Below, piece after piece: positions 9,118-15,128 of a stretch of DNA of 15,128 nucleotides (its first letter is position 1; every line of letters starts with the position of its first letter). This DNA is from Falciphora oryzae (lineage: Eukaryota > Ascomycota > Sordariomycetes > Magnaporthales > Magnaporthaceae): contig JNVV01000050.1 of NCBI GenBank assembly GCA_000733355.1, forward strand, positions 238,062-253,189, read 5' to 3'. A program made the position numbers and the translations under genes. The notes beneath the pieces are model-generated. The model searched no databases. It was given only the letters and a program-made list of their open reading frames with translations, and had not been told where the DNA came from.

Positions 9118-9765
9118 GTGCGTTGCGTTTATTCCAAGCTGACGGTTCCCGTAGCCTCCTTTTTTTTTGGCACTGGTCGTAACATTAGGTCCTTTTTTTT
9201 TAAGCTAAATCCTTTTAGCTATATTTTGCGACTTTCTTTTTTATTAATTGGTAAATACTTTTTTTTTACCATTTCCCTTCCTATTTACGATTTAATAGGA
9301 TGTTTGGTCGGGTGCAAAAACGAAAAAACTTTAACGTTCGTTTTTCGATCCGTTAGGATATCCTTTTTTCCGTAATACTTTAGTTTTCCGTCGAAATGCT
9401 TTTTTTGTTTTTACTGTAAAGTTATAAAGCTTTTTTTTTACCAAATGTTTTTTAAAGATTTTTCCCGCTGCGCCGAATGCGTTCGTTTAAGGCGCGTTTA
9501 ATGCGACGTTTTAAAAGGGTTTTCTAACCAATTACGCAGGATTGCCAAGTAGCATTCCAAATTGGATACCGAATTTGCGATAGCTAAAAAGTTTCGCCGA
9601 AAAGCTAAAAAGTTAATACGTGCTAAAAGCGACCGTATTTAACGGCTTCGTACGCAAAAGGATTTATGGTTTAAAAAAATGATACGCGCGGTTCGGCGCG
9701 GTATTAATAATATTAAGGAGTTGGAGCGAATGGAAAAAAAGGAGGCCGTAAAAAAGGCTAAGTAA
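9118..9765 (+). pseudogene. Cys-rich / coiled-coil fungal ORF, four nonsense codons only
   Basis: One frame runs 215 codons to a TAA at 9763 and is broken only by TAA 9373, TAA 9499, TAG 9550 and TAA 9640. Each is explained by Gln or Trp codons hit by C to T or G to A. Codons 94-130 hold a Cys cluster: C94, C97, C100, then SRCAEC (C118, C121) and C129-D130, resembling a small zinc-binding module. Codons 146-215 are strongly basic and charged, predicted helical (RAKSDR, KKMIRAVRRGINNIKELERMEKKE), probably a coiled coil. From memory this layout resembles an uncharacterised fungal family that is often repeated and near transposons; I cannot confirm that here. The true start is unknown: 9118 is GTG and the same frame has a TAG at 9076. 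No frameshift is needed, which suggests recent decay. Confidence 0.65.
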
Positions 9766-9910
9766 GTACCACTTGCTGCCCCTAACTTGTTTATTTCTAA
9801 ATTCCCTCCGTTGTTCCCGAGTTAAATTAGTTTTGCGGTTAATTTTAATTTAAATTTGCTGGTTTTTTTTAATTTTAGTAAAAATCGATTTTGTTAATTT
9901 GTTTAAAATC
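9766..9910. other. Spacer between Cys-rich ORF and copia LTR
   Basis: AT-rich and non-coding. It probably holds the 3' flank of the ORF. No clear terminator element is visible. Confidence 0.4.
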
Positions 9911-10522
9911 TGTTAATATTCGGAGGTTAAATCGGGGATTTGCAACGCAGTCACAGTGGCTAGCAGGGTCTCGGTTAGTTGAATTAGGCTGTAACAGGCG
10001 CTATAAATAGCACTATCGGGGCCCCAAGCTTAGTGGGTGGAACAGGCTTGTATTGCAGTTGAGGGACGCCAACAATCGCTTCCTTTGTATACCTACCGAC
10101 ATCGATCCTGCGGGTTCTCCGCCGTGGGGGCTTCCGGTGCCGCGAGCGATTTTCCGAAAAATTATTTTGTATGGGATTTCCAAAAAATCGACCCACGGCC
10201 ACCAAACCCATCTCGCATTGGGCTTCTAAATCTAACTTGTGCAAATTGACTTTTGATCAAATCTATGCAGGGTAGGCGAGTTAGTGCGACCCACAACGGC
10301 TGATTTGGGTGCTTAGGCATCCCATAGGGGCTACAGGTTACCTATAGGCTTCCAGTAGGTGCTGTAGGTGCTGTAAGTTATTTTTAAACACGTTATAGGC
10401 CCTGCCCGTTATTCCTGTACACAACCCCACAATAGTACAGGGTAGATAATCCAAAAAGGGTAGTACAGGGTAGGTTGGGCCTATGCACCCAACTTTAGCT
10501 AAATACATTAGTTCTTTTAACA
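9911..10522 (-). repeat. Ty1/copia 3' LTR (612 bp)
   Basis: On the - strand it begins TGTTAAAAGAAC, directly after a polypurine tract, and ends in GAATATTAACA, so the ends are inverted TGTTAA/TTAACA. Internal direct repeats include TAGTACAGGGTAG at 10433-10445 and 10461-10473, and GGTGCTGTA in tandem near 10356-10377. GC content is ordinary and both CpA and TpG are common, so it carries far less RIP damage than neighbouring elements. The open frames inside it (for example 9984-10249 and 10338-10523) are chance frames. The other LTR is not present. Confidence 0.75.
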
Positions 10523-10535
10523 CCCCCTCTTTTTA
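10523..10535 (-). promoter_or_regulatory. Polypurine tract of copia element
   Basis: The - strand reads TAAAAAGAGGGGG immediately before the TGTTAA of the LTR. This fixes the orientation and marks the LTR as the 3' one. Confidence 0.75.
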
Positions 10536-10665
10536 ATTATTTGCTTGCAAAAAAGGAAAAGGCTAATTAAAGGATAAAAGAAATTAGGATTGTAAAGAAT
10601 TTTTTTGTGCAATAACTAGTACTAATTAATTAAAAAGCCCAACTAAAAAGCATTAAAAAAAAAAC
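10536..10665 (-). other. Copia 3' untranslated region
   Basis: AT-rich sequence between the pol stop codon and the polypurine tract, with no further motif. Confidence 0.6.
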
Positions 10666-11232
10666 TTAAGTTAGGATTTGTAAGCTTATTAGCTTTAAAA
10701 AAGCCTTATATTTTAAAGGAGTTAAAAGCTTAATTAACCCATTAGCGGGCATATTTTTAGTATCGATATTGTATCGTAATTGTTTTAGCGCTAACTTCCT
10801 CCTTAACGAAATAGAACTTTAGCAAGGTATGTTTAATTTTTGCATGTATGGTAGGGTTGTGCGCATTTCCGATAAAGCTAATCTTATCGCTAAAAATAGC
10901 AATTGGTCCATTAATAGGGCTTTGTAGCTTTGTAAATAGGTATTTTAACTATTTCGCCTTTTAAAGGGTTTCCGCTAAAGCATCGGTTTTAGCTTTAATA
11001 GTACTAAGAGCTATAATGCTAGCTTTTTTTGCATTTCCAACTAATGGGACCATTTGCTAAATAAAATAAATTGCTATAAATTGCCTTTGAGGTGGATTTA
11101 TCCCCCGCATAATCGCTATCGCTAAAACCAACCAATTTTAACAAATTATTTGCAACTTATACATATATCGGATTTGTTATATTTTTTTTTAAATACCCGT
11201 AACGGATAGTTATTTAGCGTGTTAGATTTAAA
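10666..11232 (-). pseudogene. Ty1/copia pol fragment: RNase H domain
   Basis: The - strand encodes the C-terminal end of a copia polyprotein. Visible motifs in order are KLVGFSDSDYAGDKSTSKA (first catalytic Asp of RNase H), NGPISWK, ALSTIKAK (family ALSTTEAE, Glu changed to Lys), FSDK (family SDN), AHNPTIHAKIKHT (family HxRTKHI) and TKNMPANGLIKLLTPLKY (family TKDMPADGLTKxLxxxK). The stop is TAA at 10666-10668. A 2-base loss near 10752 shifts the last 29 codons into another frame, and there are several TAA/TAG. The RT and everything upstream are missing because the sequence changes abruptly at 11233, where a hAT-type end begins. RNase H would have removed the RNA template after reverse transcription. 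Confidence 0.88.
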
Positions 11233-11526
11233 CAGGGTTGGCAAAAAAGTCAAAAGTCATTAAGTCAATTCATGACTTGACTTATTAAGTCTAACTTAAG
11301 TCACCTAGGTGACTTAACTTTAACTTATTTTGTAAGTCGATAACTTGACTTAATGACTTAATAGACTTATTTTATTTTTAAAAATATTTTTTTTAAATTT
11401 TTATAAAATTAAACGGTTAAAATCAAATACAAAAATGCAAACGGCAACGCAATACAATAAAAACTAAAAAAGAAATTTATAAAAAACTAATAAATAAATA
11501 AATATATAAATAAATAAAATTGTATA
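11233..11526. mobile_element. hAT-type transposon end with subterminal repeats
   Basis: It starts CAGGGTTGGCAAAAAAGTCA, a hAT-like terminal inverted repeat, at the point where the copia pol breaks off. The next ~130 bases are packed with AAGTCA/TGACTT in both directions, including a perfect 22-bp palindrome at 11296-11317 centred on CCTAGG. Such subterminal repeats are typical transposase-binding regions in hAT elements. It then becomes A/T-rich (taaataaataaat) up to the TA where pogo-1 begins. The matching far end may be the hAT transposase tail near 14574-14717 or may be outside the window. Confidence 0.6.
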
Positions 11527-12270
11527 ACGTGGTTTATATGCGAGTGGGACACATAAGCGAGTGGGACACAAAACGCGATAACGCATTCCTCCACCAAAAA
11601 AAATGGCAAATACAAGCGACGAAAGCCGGGTAATGCTTGCCCTTCAAGCTTTACAATCCAACCCACAATTAACCATCCGGGAGGCTACAAAAATCTACTT
11701 GGTCGCGAAATCGACTTTAGCGCGTCGGAAACGCGGCCAGCCTGCTCGACGCTACTGCATACCCAATTTCCGGAAATTAACGGAATCCGAAAAGGAGGCG
11801 CTTATTAAATACATATTCGAGCTGGATTTTCGCGCATTCCCTCCCCGGCTTTTTGTTGTTAAAAATATGGCCAACTAATTGCTCGCCGAACGCGACGCGG
11901 GCACCGTTGGCAAATGCTAGGTCGCGAACTTCGTTAAGCGCCGCGTAAAGCTCGGTACGCGTTGGATTCGAAAATACGATTACTAAAAGGCCAAATGCGA
12001 AAATCCCAAGCTCGTTTTTACGTAATTCGACCTTATGCGGAATATTATCGCCAAATATAGCATTTTAAATAACGATATTTACAATTTCGACGAAACCGAC
12101 TTTTTTATAGGCATAATCGCCGCCGTTATAGTTATTATAATATCGGAAGGCCGTAGTAAAGCAAAGTTAATCCAATTTAGCAACCGGGAATAGGTTATAA
12201 TTATTTAAAAGGTTAATTATTGCGGTTAGGCGATTTTTTTTATTATCGTTAAAAGGTAATACCACCTAAC
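11527..12270 (+). mobile_element. pogo-1: Fot1/pogo transposon, left end and half of transposase, truncated
   Basis: The TA at 11525-11526 precedes the end ACGTGGTTTATAT, followed by two copies of GCGAGTGGGACACA (11540 and 11557) with a 17-bp period. The element runs to about 12270, where another hAT-like terminus starts in mid-transposase. The right end is missing, so the target duplication cannot be confirmed. Confidence 0.8.
11603..12268 (+). pseudogene. pogo-1 transposase, N-terminal 222 codons, truncated and RIP-degraded
   Basis: The transposase starts at ATG 11603. Codons ~5-50 form a psq-type helix-turn-helix (ATKIYLVAKSTLARRKRG) and ~58-125 a CENP-B-type helix-turn-helix (LTESEKEALIKYI, RAFPPRLFVVKNMAN, FVKRR), which bind the terminal repeats. 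The catalytic DDE domain starts with IYNFDETDFFIG; the first Asp (codon 163) is intact. The frame has stops at codons 92, 106, 128, 141, 197, 202, 209 and 219, all TAA/TAG, and no frameshift. It breaks off after YHL at 12268, at the second hAT-like end, so the second and third catalytic Asp are missing. It is similar in layout to pogo-2 but clearly a different family member. Confidence 0.9.
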
Positions 12271-12435
12271 CAGGGTTCGGAATTTAGTCAGTTAGTCAAG
12301 TCACCACCTTGACTATGACTGACTAATTTAGTCAAGGCAGTGACTATAACTATTTTTGACTAACTAATGACTAACTAAAGTGATTAATTTAGTTATTTTT
12401 TAGTCATTCACATAAATAAATAAATAAATTCCTTT
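12271..12435 (-). mobile_element. Second hAT-like terminus, probably 3' end on - strand
   Basis: It begins CAGGGTTCGGAATTTAGTCA at the break in pogo-1. About 130 bases follow with AGTCA/TGACT repeated in both directions, then taaataaataaat. Read on the - strand it would be the 3' end of an element, finishing in CCGAACCCTG, downstream of the ORF stop at 12436-12438. The end resembles but is not the same as that at 11233. Its other end is not identified. Confidence 0.5.
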
Positions 12436-12514
12436 TTAATAAATCATATTATCCTCCGTAATTTCGAAATCTTTTTCGTTATTTTTTATATCAGTATTGT
12501 TTATATTACCGATA
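12436..12514 (-). pseudogene. 3' part of a gag-like zinc-knuckle ORF, split by pogo-2
   Basis: An acidic, Asn-rich frame (NNTDIKNNEKDFEI) ends in TAA at 12436-12438. It continues exactly in frame into 14380-14572 if pogo-2 and one TA are removed. See the entry at 14380. Confidence 0.55.
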
Positions 12515-14377
12515 ACGTTTTTGATAAGCGAGCGGTGGGTACAAGCGAGCGGTGGCCTCTCTACAACCTAACAACAACCACCCTCAATTGCCACACAACA
12601 ACACTATAAACCAACTATAATTATATTAGAAACAGCTGAATCAGATGATCCTGCAGCTTCCCGGCAAGTGCGGGCATTATGGCCAGGCTTGCCGCATACG
12701 CTACAGCACCGAACCTTCGTGCGAACCCCCTTTGTACCATTACCATTCGGCTGCATTTTTTGCACTCCCTCCCTACCCACGGCCCTTTGGCCTAGTGTCT
12801 CCTGTGCACTTTGTACAGTAAGTGATCCTCCAAGCTATATACGTGTTTTTTTGGCTTTCCGGCGTTTGCTTAATGCCTCGTTGGCTTTGCGGAGTGAAGC
12901 ATTTTTTGTACGAAGGAGAGCTATTTGGTGCATTATAGCCGTTGTACTTTTGGTAAGCTGGTCCATAGCAGCCAATATCAAAGTTGGGGAATTGTTTTGA
13001 TAGTTGGCAATGCGAGTTTTAATAAGCGTTGATTGCGAGTTGGCTTTTTGGGGGTTGTGTGGTGTTTGAAAGATTTAAAATTGTGTAGTGCCGAGCCGTG
13101 AGGTTGGGGGTGTCGGGGTACGAAGCCTAACATCCAATTTAGAAAGCACCCTTTTTGGATCGTACGGTATAAAGCTAGCCTTTGCAAAGCCGCTTTGGAT
13201 ATTCCTTTCGGTGATGGAGGCAAAGAAGGTTTCGCGGAAGCCGTAAAGGAATTCGAGCTTGCTGACGTGGTTGATATGCGCGCGCATTAAATCTTTAATT
13301 TGGCGACCGTACGCCCGCTTTAGCGGCCCAAAGCAGCTAACATTAAGTGGCTGGAGGAGGTGGGAGGAATGCGGAGGTATGCATAGCGTGATAATGTTGT
13401 TCTGCTGGTAATAGAGCTCGAATTCGGTCGAATGGTGGCTTTCGTGGCCGTCGAGGATCAACAGCCGGTATTTTCCTTTCGTACGAGGTGCTATATGGAA
13501 GTTGAAGTGCTTAATCCAATCCAGGCCTACCGCATTGGTCGTTCAGCTATTATCGGTGGTTGCGATGCGCCAATCGGCTGGGAGGTTGCATTTAGTGTAC
13601 CAGTTGGCAAGGTGGTATTACGCGGCCAAAATAATAAAGGGAGGGATGATTTAGCCGAGGGCATTAACGCCCTGGATTACCGTTGCCCATTCGCGGTTGC
13701 CAGGCTGGGCCAGCTTTGCTTTGCCACGGCCATTTGAGGTTGTGACCACCATGCCCGCGAAAATGATACCCATTATAAACCCAATCTCGTTGAAATTGTA
13801 GGTGTCGTCGTCTATAATACCGTATTTGGCTTTAACGTTTCGTACGAGTGCAAACCATTCGCTAATAACCTTTAGATCTTCGCATTTGGCCCTTTGGTAG
13901 TCGTATTTACGCGAATAACGCGTCCGGAGCTTTGGCTGGCGTTTGACGAAGTTGTGTGCCTAGCGTTTGCCGATAGGGGGCGCGTCGCGTTCGCGTCGTA
14001 ATTGGTTGGCCATATCTTCCACACCATATAATTTAGGAGGAAATGCGCGTGTATATAGCTTAATTACATATTGAACTATCGTCTTTTTTTCCAAATCCGT
14101 TAGATTGCGTGAGTTGGCTGGAATATCGCGTCGTGCAGGCTTGCTGGCGCGTTGACGACGGAGGGTTGAAGCTGGTACGTTATAGACCCTGGCTATAGCT
14201 TTAAGCCTTAGTTCCTTGTCGTTCCAAAAAGCTTTAAGGGCCAAAATTACCCTGGCTTCCTTTAAAGGAGGAGATATGTTGGATTGTGGGATAAAAAATG
14301 ATGTTAGGTGTAGAGAGGATGCATGCGCTAAAAAAGCCACCGCTCGCTTGTACCCACCGCTCGCTTATCAAAAACGT
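12515..14377 (-). mobile_element. pogo-2: complete Fot1/pogo transposon (1863 bp)
   Basis: Perfect terminal inverted repeats of 43 bp start ACGTTTTTGATAAGCGAGCG at 12515 and, inverted, end at 14377. TA flanks both sides (12513-12514 and 14378-14379), the duplicated target. Inside each terminal repeat AAGCGAGCGGTGG occurs twice with a 17-bp period. Size and gene content fit Fot1/pogo elements of fungi. Identity of the ends suggests a relatively recent insertion, although the transposase is dead. Confidence 0.93.
12604..14340 (-). pseudogene. pogo-2 transposase (DDD type) with C-terminal zinc knuckle, six nonsense codons
   Basis: One - strand frame of 578 codons runs from ATG 14340 to TAG 12604-12606 with no frameshift. 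It is broken by TAG 13960, TAA 13651, TAA 13618, TGA 13543, TAA 13075 and TAG 12835 (codons 127, 230, 241, 266, 422, 502). Order: psq-type helix-turn-helix (~27-70, IARVYNVPASTLRRQR), CENP-B-type helix-turn-helix (~75-140), DDE domain (~175-350), helical basic region (~455-500) and a perfect CX2CX4HX4C knuckle (codons 546-559, CSVCGKPGHNARTC). The first catalytic Asp is Asn184 (YNFNEIG), the second is intact Asp297 (LILDGHESH), and the third is Asn333 (LLQPLNVSCFG). Both changes are G to A. It would normally cut and paste the element at TA. It cannot be active, so any recent movement needed a helper. The true start could be slightly downstream. Confidence 0.95.
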
Positions 14378-14379
14378 TA

Positions 14380-14572
14380 TTATAATCGTTATTATATTTT
14401 GTAGCATTTTCCGTTTTATTATTTGAAACGGAAAGGAAATAATCGCGTTTTTTGGTATATATATTGTTATTTAGTTGTTTTTTAATTTCCCAACCGTTTG
14501 GCGCTTTATTTGGTTGTAAAAACCAATATTGCTTGTAGGAATGGCCTTTTAATTTGCAATAACCCCAAGCCG
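14380..14572 (-). pseudogene. Gag-like zinc-knuckle ORF, 5' part, split by pogo-2
   Basis: The - strand encodes WGYCKLKGHSYKQYWFLQP and then NKAPNGWEIKKQL. This resembles the CX2CX4HX4C knuckle plus W-x-L-x-P of copia-type Gag proteins, with the first Cys as Trp and the last as Tyr (TGT to TAT fits RIP). The frame runs on to 14380 and, across the pogo-2 insertion, to the stop at 12436. Upstream of about 14572 a TAA and loss of similarity end it. It may be a fragment of copia gag beside the hAT tail, or part of an unknown ORF. Confidence is moderate because the Cys residues are imperfect. Confidence 0.5.
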
Positions 14573-14573
14573 T

Positions 14574-14717
14574 AATAAATTAAAATCGGAAACAAACCGT
14601 AAAATATTACTATTAAAAAGCTGGAATATAGCCGATTTATTAGTTTGGCAGAAAGAATTCCAACAAAACGAAAAGTCGTTTAGTAAAAATAGCGATTCGG
14701 AGAACGAAATAAATTAA
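14574..14717 (+). pseudogene. hAT transposase C-terminal end
   Basis: The + strand reads NKLKSETNRKILLLKSW and then NIADLLVWQKEF, with an acidic Ser/Asn tail ending in TAA at 14715-14717. RNxLxxET...LLLKSW matches the conserved C-terminal dimerisation block of hAT transposases, just before the stop. There is one frame and no internal stop. The upstream catalytic part is missing, replaced by the oppositely oriented zinc-knuckle ORF. It may be the tail of the element whose left end is at 11233, but that needs its right terminus, which is not in the window. Confidence 0.6.
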
Positions 14718-14793
14718 TTTATATATTAAAATAGTATTTATTTATTTATAAAATAAAAAAATTATATTTATTTTATTAGCATTTTTATTAGTA
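14718..14793 (+). other. Presumed hAT 3' untranslated sequence
   Basis: Very AT-rich (tatttatttatttat). A similar tattaaaa-n-g-n-atttatttatttat string follows the - strand stop at 12436, suggesting the two ORF ends belong to related elements. It is interrupted at the TA 14792-14793 by a third pogo-like end. Confidence 0.4.
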
Positions 14794-14850
14794 ACGTAGG
14801 TCACTACATTGCCGCGCAAACCACATTGTCGCGCAGTTAGAAAATGCATA
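14794..14850 (+). mobile_element. pogo-3: pogo-like left terminus
   Basis: After TA (14792-14793) comes ACGTAGGTCACT. Then ACATTGCCGCGCAAACC is followed 17 bases later by ACATTGTCGCGCAG. The architecture is the same as in pogo-1 and pogo-2 but the sequence differs. The body of the element, if any, lies to the right, where a hairpin element begins within about 100 bases. No coding sequence is visible. Confidence 0.5.
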
Positions 14851-14889
14851 CTAAACGCCGTTTTTGACCCCCCGGTTAAATCCACCAAT

Positions 14890-15128
14890 TTTTTATAAAA
14901 TTCCATGAAAATTTAATATGTTATATTTAACTATATAACCGATTTTATAATTATTTTTCCAGATTTTTATTAGCATTATTTCAGGAGAGTTTTAAACACT
15001 GTGTAAAACATTGTGTATAAATAGTAAATCACCTTAAAATAGTAATAATAAAAATCTGGAAAAATAATTATAAAATCGGTTATATAGTTAAATATAACAT
15101 ATTAAATTTTCATGGAATTTTATAAAAA
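14890..15128. repeat. Long perfect inverted repeat (83-bp arms), cut by window end
   Basis: 14890-14972 is the exact reverse complement of 15046-15128, separated by 73 bases. Arms are AT-rich. The right arm is cut by the window edge, so the repeat probably extends outward into the preceding gaccccccggttaaatcc. It is most likely a MITE or foldback element without coding sequence. Confidence 0.9.

Noticed and set aside
8733..9185. Possible LTR starting tgttacaatt and ending cgtaaca
   Set aside because: The start lies within the gypsy integrase reading (WVELLPTAEF), no matching 5-bp duplication is present and no polypurine tract or primer site adjoins it.
9984..10523. Open frames of 61-86 codons in the copia LTR on both strands
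   Set aside because: They lie inside the LTR, overlap one another on opposite strands and show no motif.
12668..13000. 110-codon + frame, and 101-codon + frame at 13432-13737
   Set aside because: Both are antisense to the pogo-2 transposase, whose - strand frame has the zinc knuckle and DDE motifs.
14408..14434. Small hairpin TTTCCGTTT / AAACGGAAA as a terminator
   Set aside because: It lies within the zinc-knuckle frame in a eukaryotic element; hairpin terminators of the bacterial type are not expected here.
1..15128. CRISPR arrays, tRNA, rRNA or a bacterial operon
   Set aside because: No spaced short repeats, no cloverleaf and no ribosome binding sites are visible; all recognised coding remnants are fungal mobile elements.

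Overview
This window looks like a transposable-element graveyard from a filamentous ascomycete (Pezizomycotina). I base that on decayed element families typical of such genomes, all broken mainly by C:G to T:A changes with strong depletion of CpA/TpG. This is the signature of repeat-induced point mutation (RIP). I see no intact host gene, no tRNA or rRNA, no CRISPR array and no bacterial-type signal.

Layout. 1-4640 (+): a Tad1-like non-LTR retrotransposon (LINE) with the end of ORF1 (CCHC zinc knuckle) and then ORF2 (AP endonuclease, reverse transcriptase, C-terminal Cys/His motif), dead through many TAG/TAA codons and frameshifts. 4641-6940: strongly mutated, mostly unidentified DNA. It holds open stretches of an unknown protein, a Gly/Ser low-complexity tract and a 123-bp tandem duplication that stays in one reading frame. 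6942-7356: a foldback element with ~190-bp inverted arms, flanked by TA. 7654-8760 (-): the 3' end of a Ty3/gypsy chromovirus (LTR, polypurine tract, chromodomain, end of integrase). 9118-9765 (+): a Cys-rich, coiled-coil-like fungal ORF interrupted only by four nonsense codons. 9911-11232 (-): the 3' LTR, polypurine tract and RNase H end of a Ty1/copia element, cut off by a hAT-type terminus at 11233. 11233-15128: a nest of hAT and Fot1/pogo DNA transposons. These are pogo-1 (truncated), a second hAT-like end, pogo-2 (complete, 1863 bp, perfect terminal inverted repeats, TA target duplication), the C-terminus of a hAT transposase, the end of a third pogo-like element, and a perfect 83-bp hairpin at the window edge.

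Insertion order can partly be read. The copia pol was interrupted by a hAT end. Pogo-1 sits just inside that hAT end at a TA. Pogo-1 was cut by another hAT-type end. Pogo-2 landed inside a gag-like zinc-knuckle ORF: taking it out at the TA restores one continuous frame. Pogo-2 is probably the youngest unit, but its transposase has six in-frame stops and two of its three catalytic Asp are now Asn.

Three observations deserve most attention. First, the mutation load is strand-asymmetric and changes sign around the foldback element. Second, three pogo-type ends with different sequences share one architecture: TA, then ACGT, then a direct repeat with a 17-bp period. Third, the GC-rich core of the foldback arms escaped RIP while the tip of one arm took four CpA to TpA hits. 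I found no convincing new functional system.
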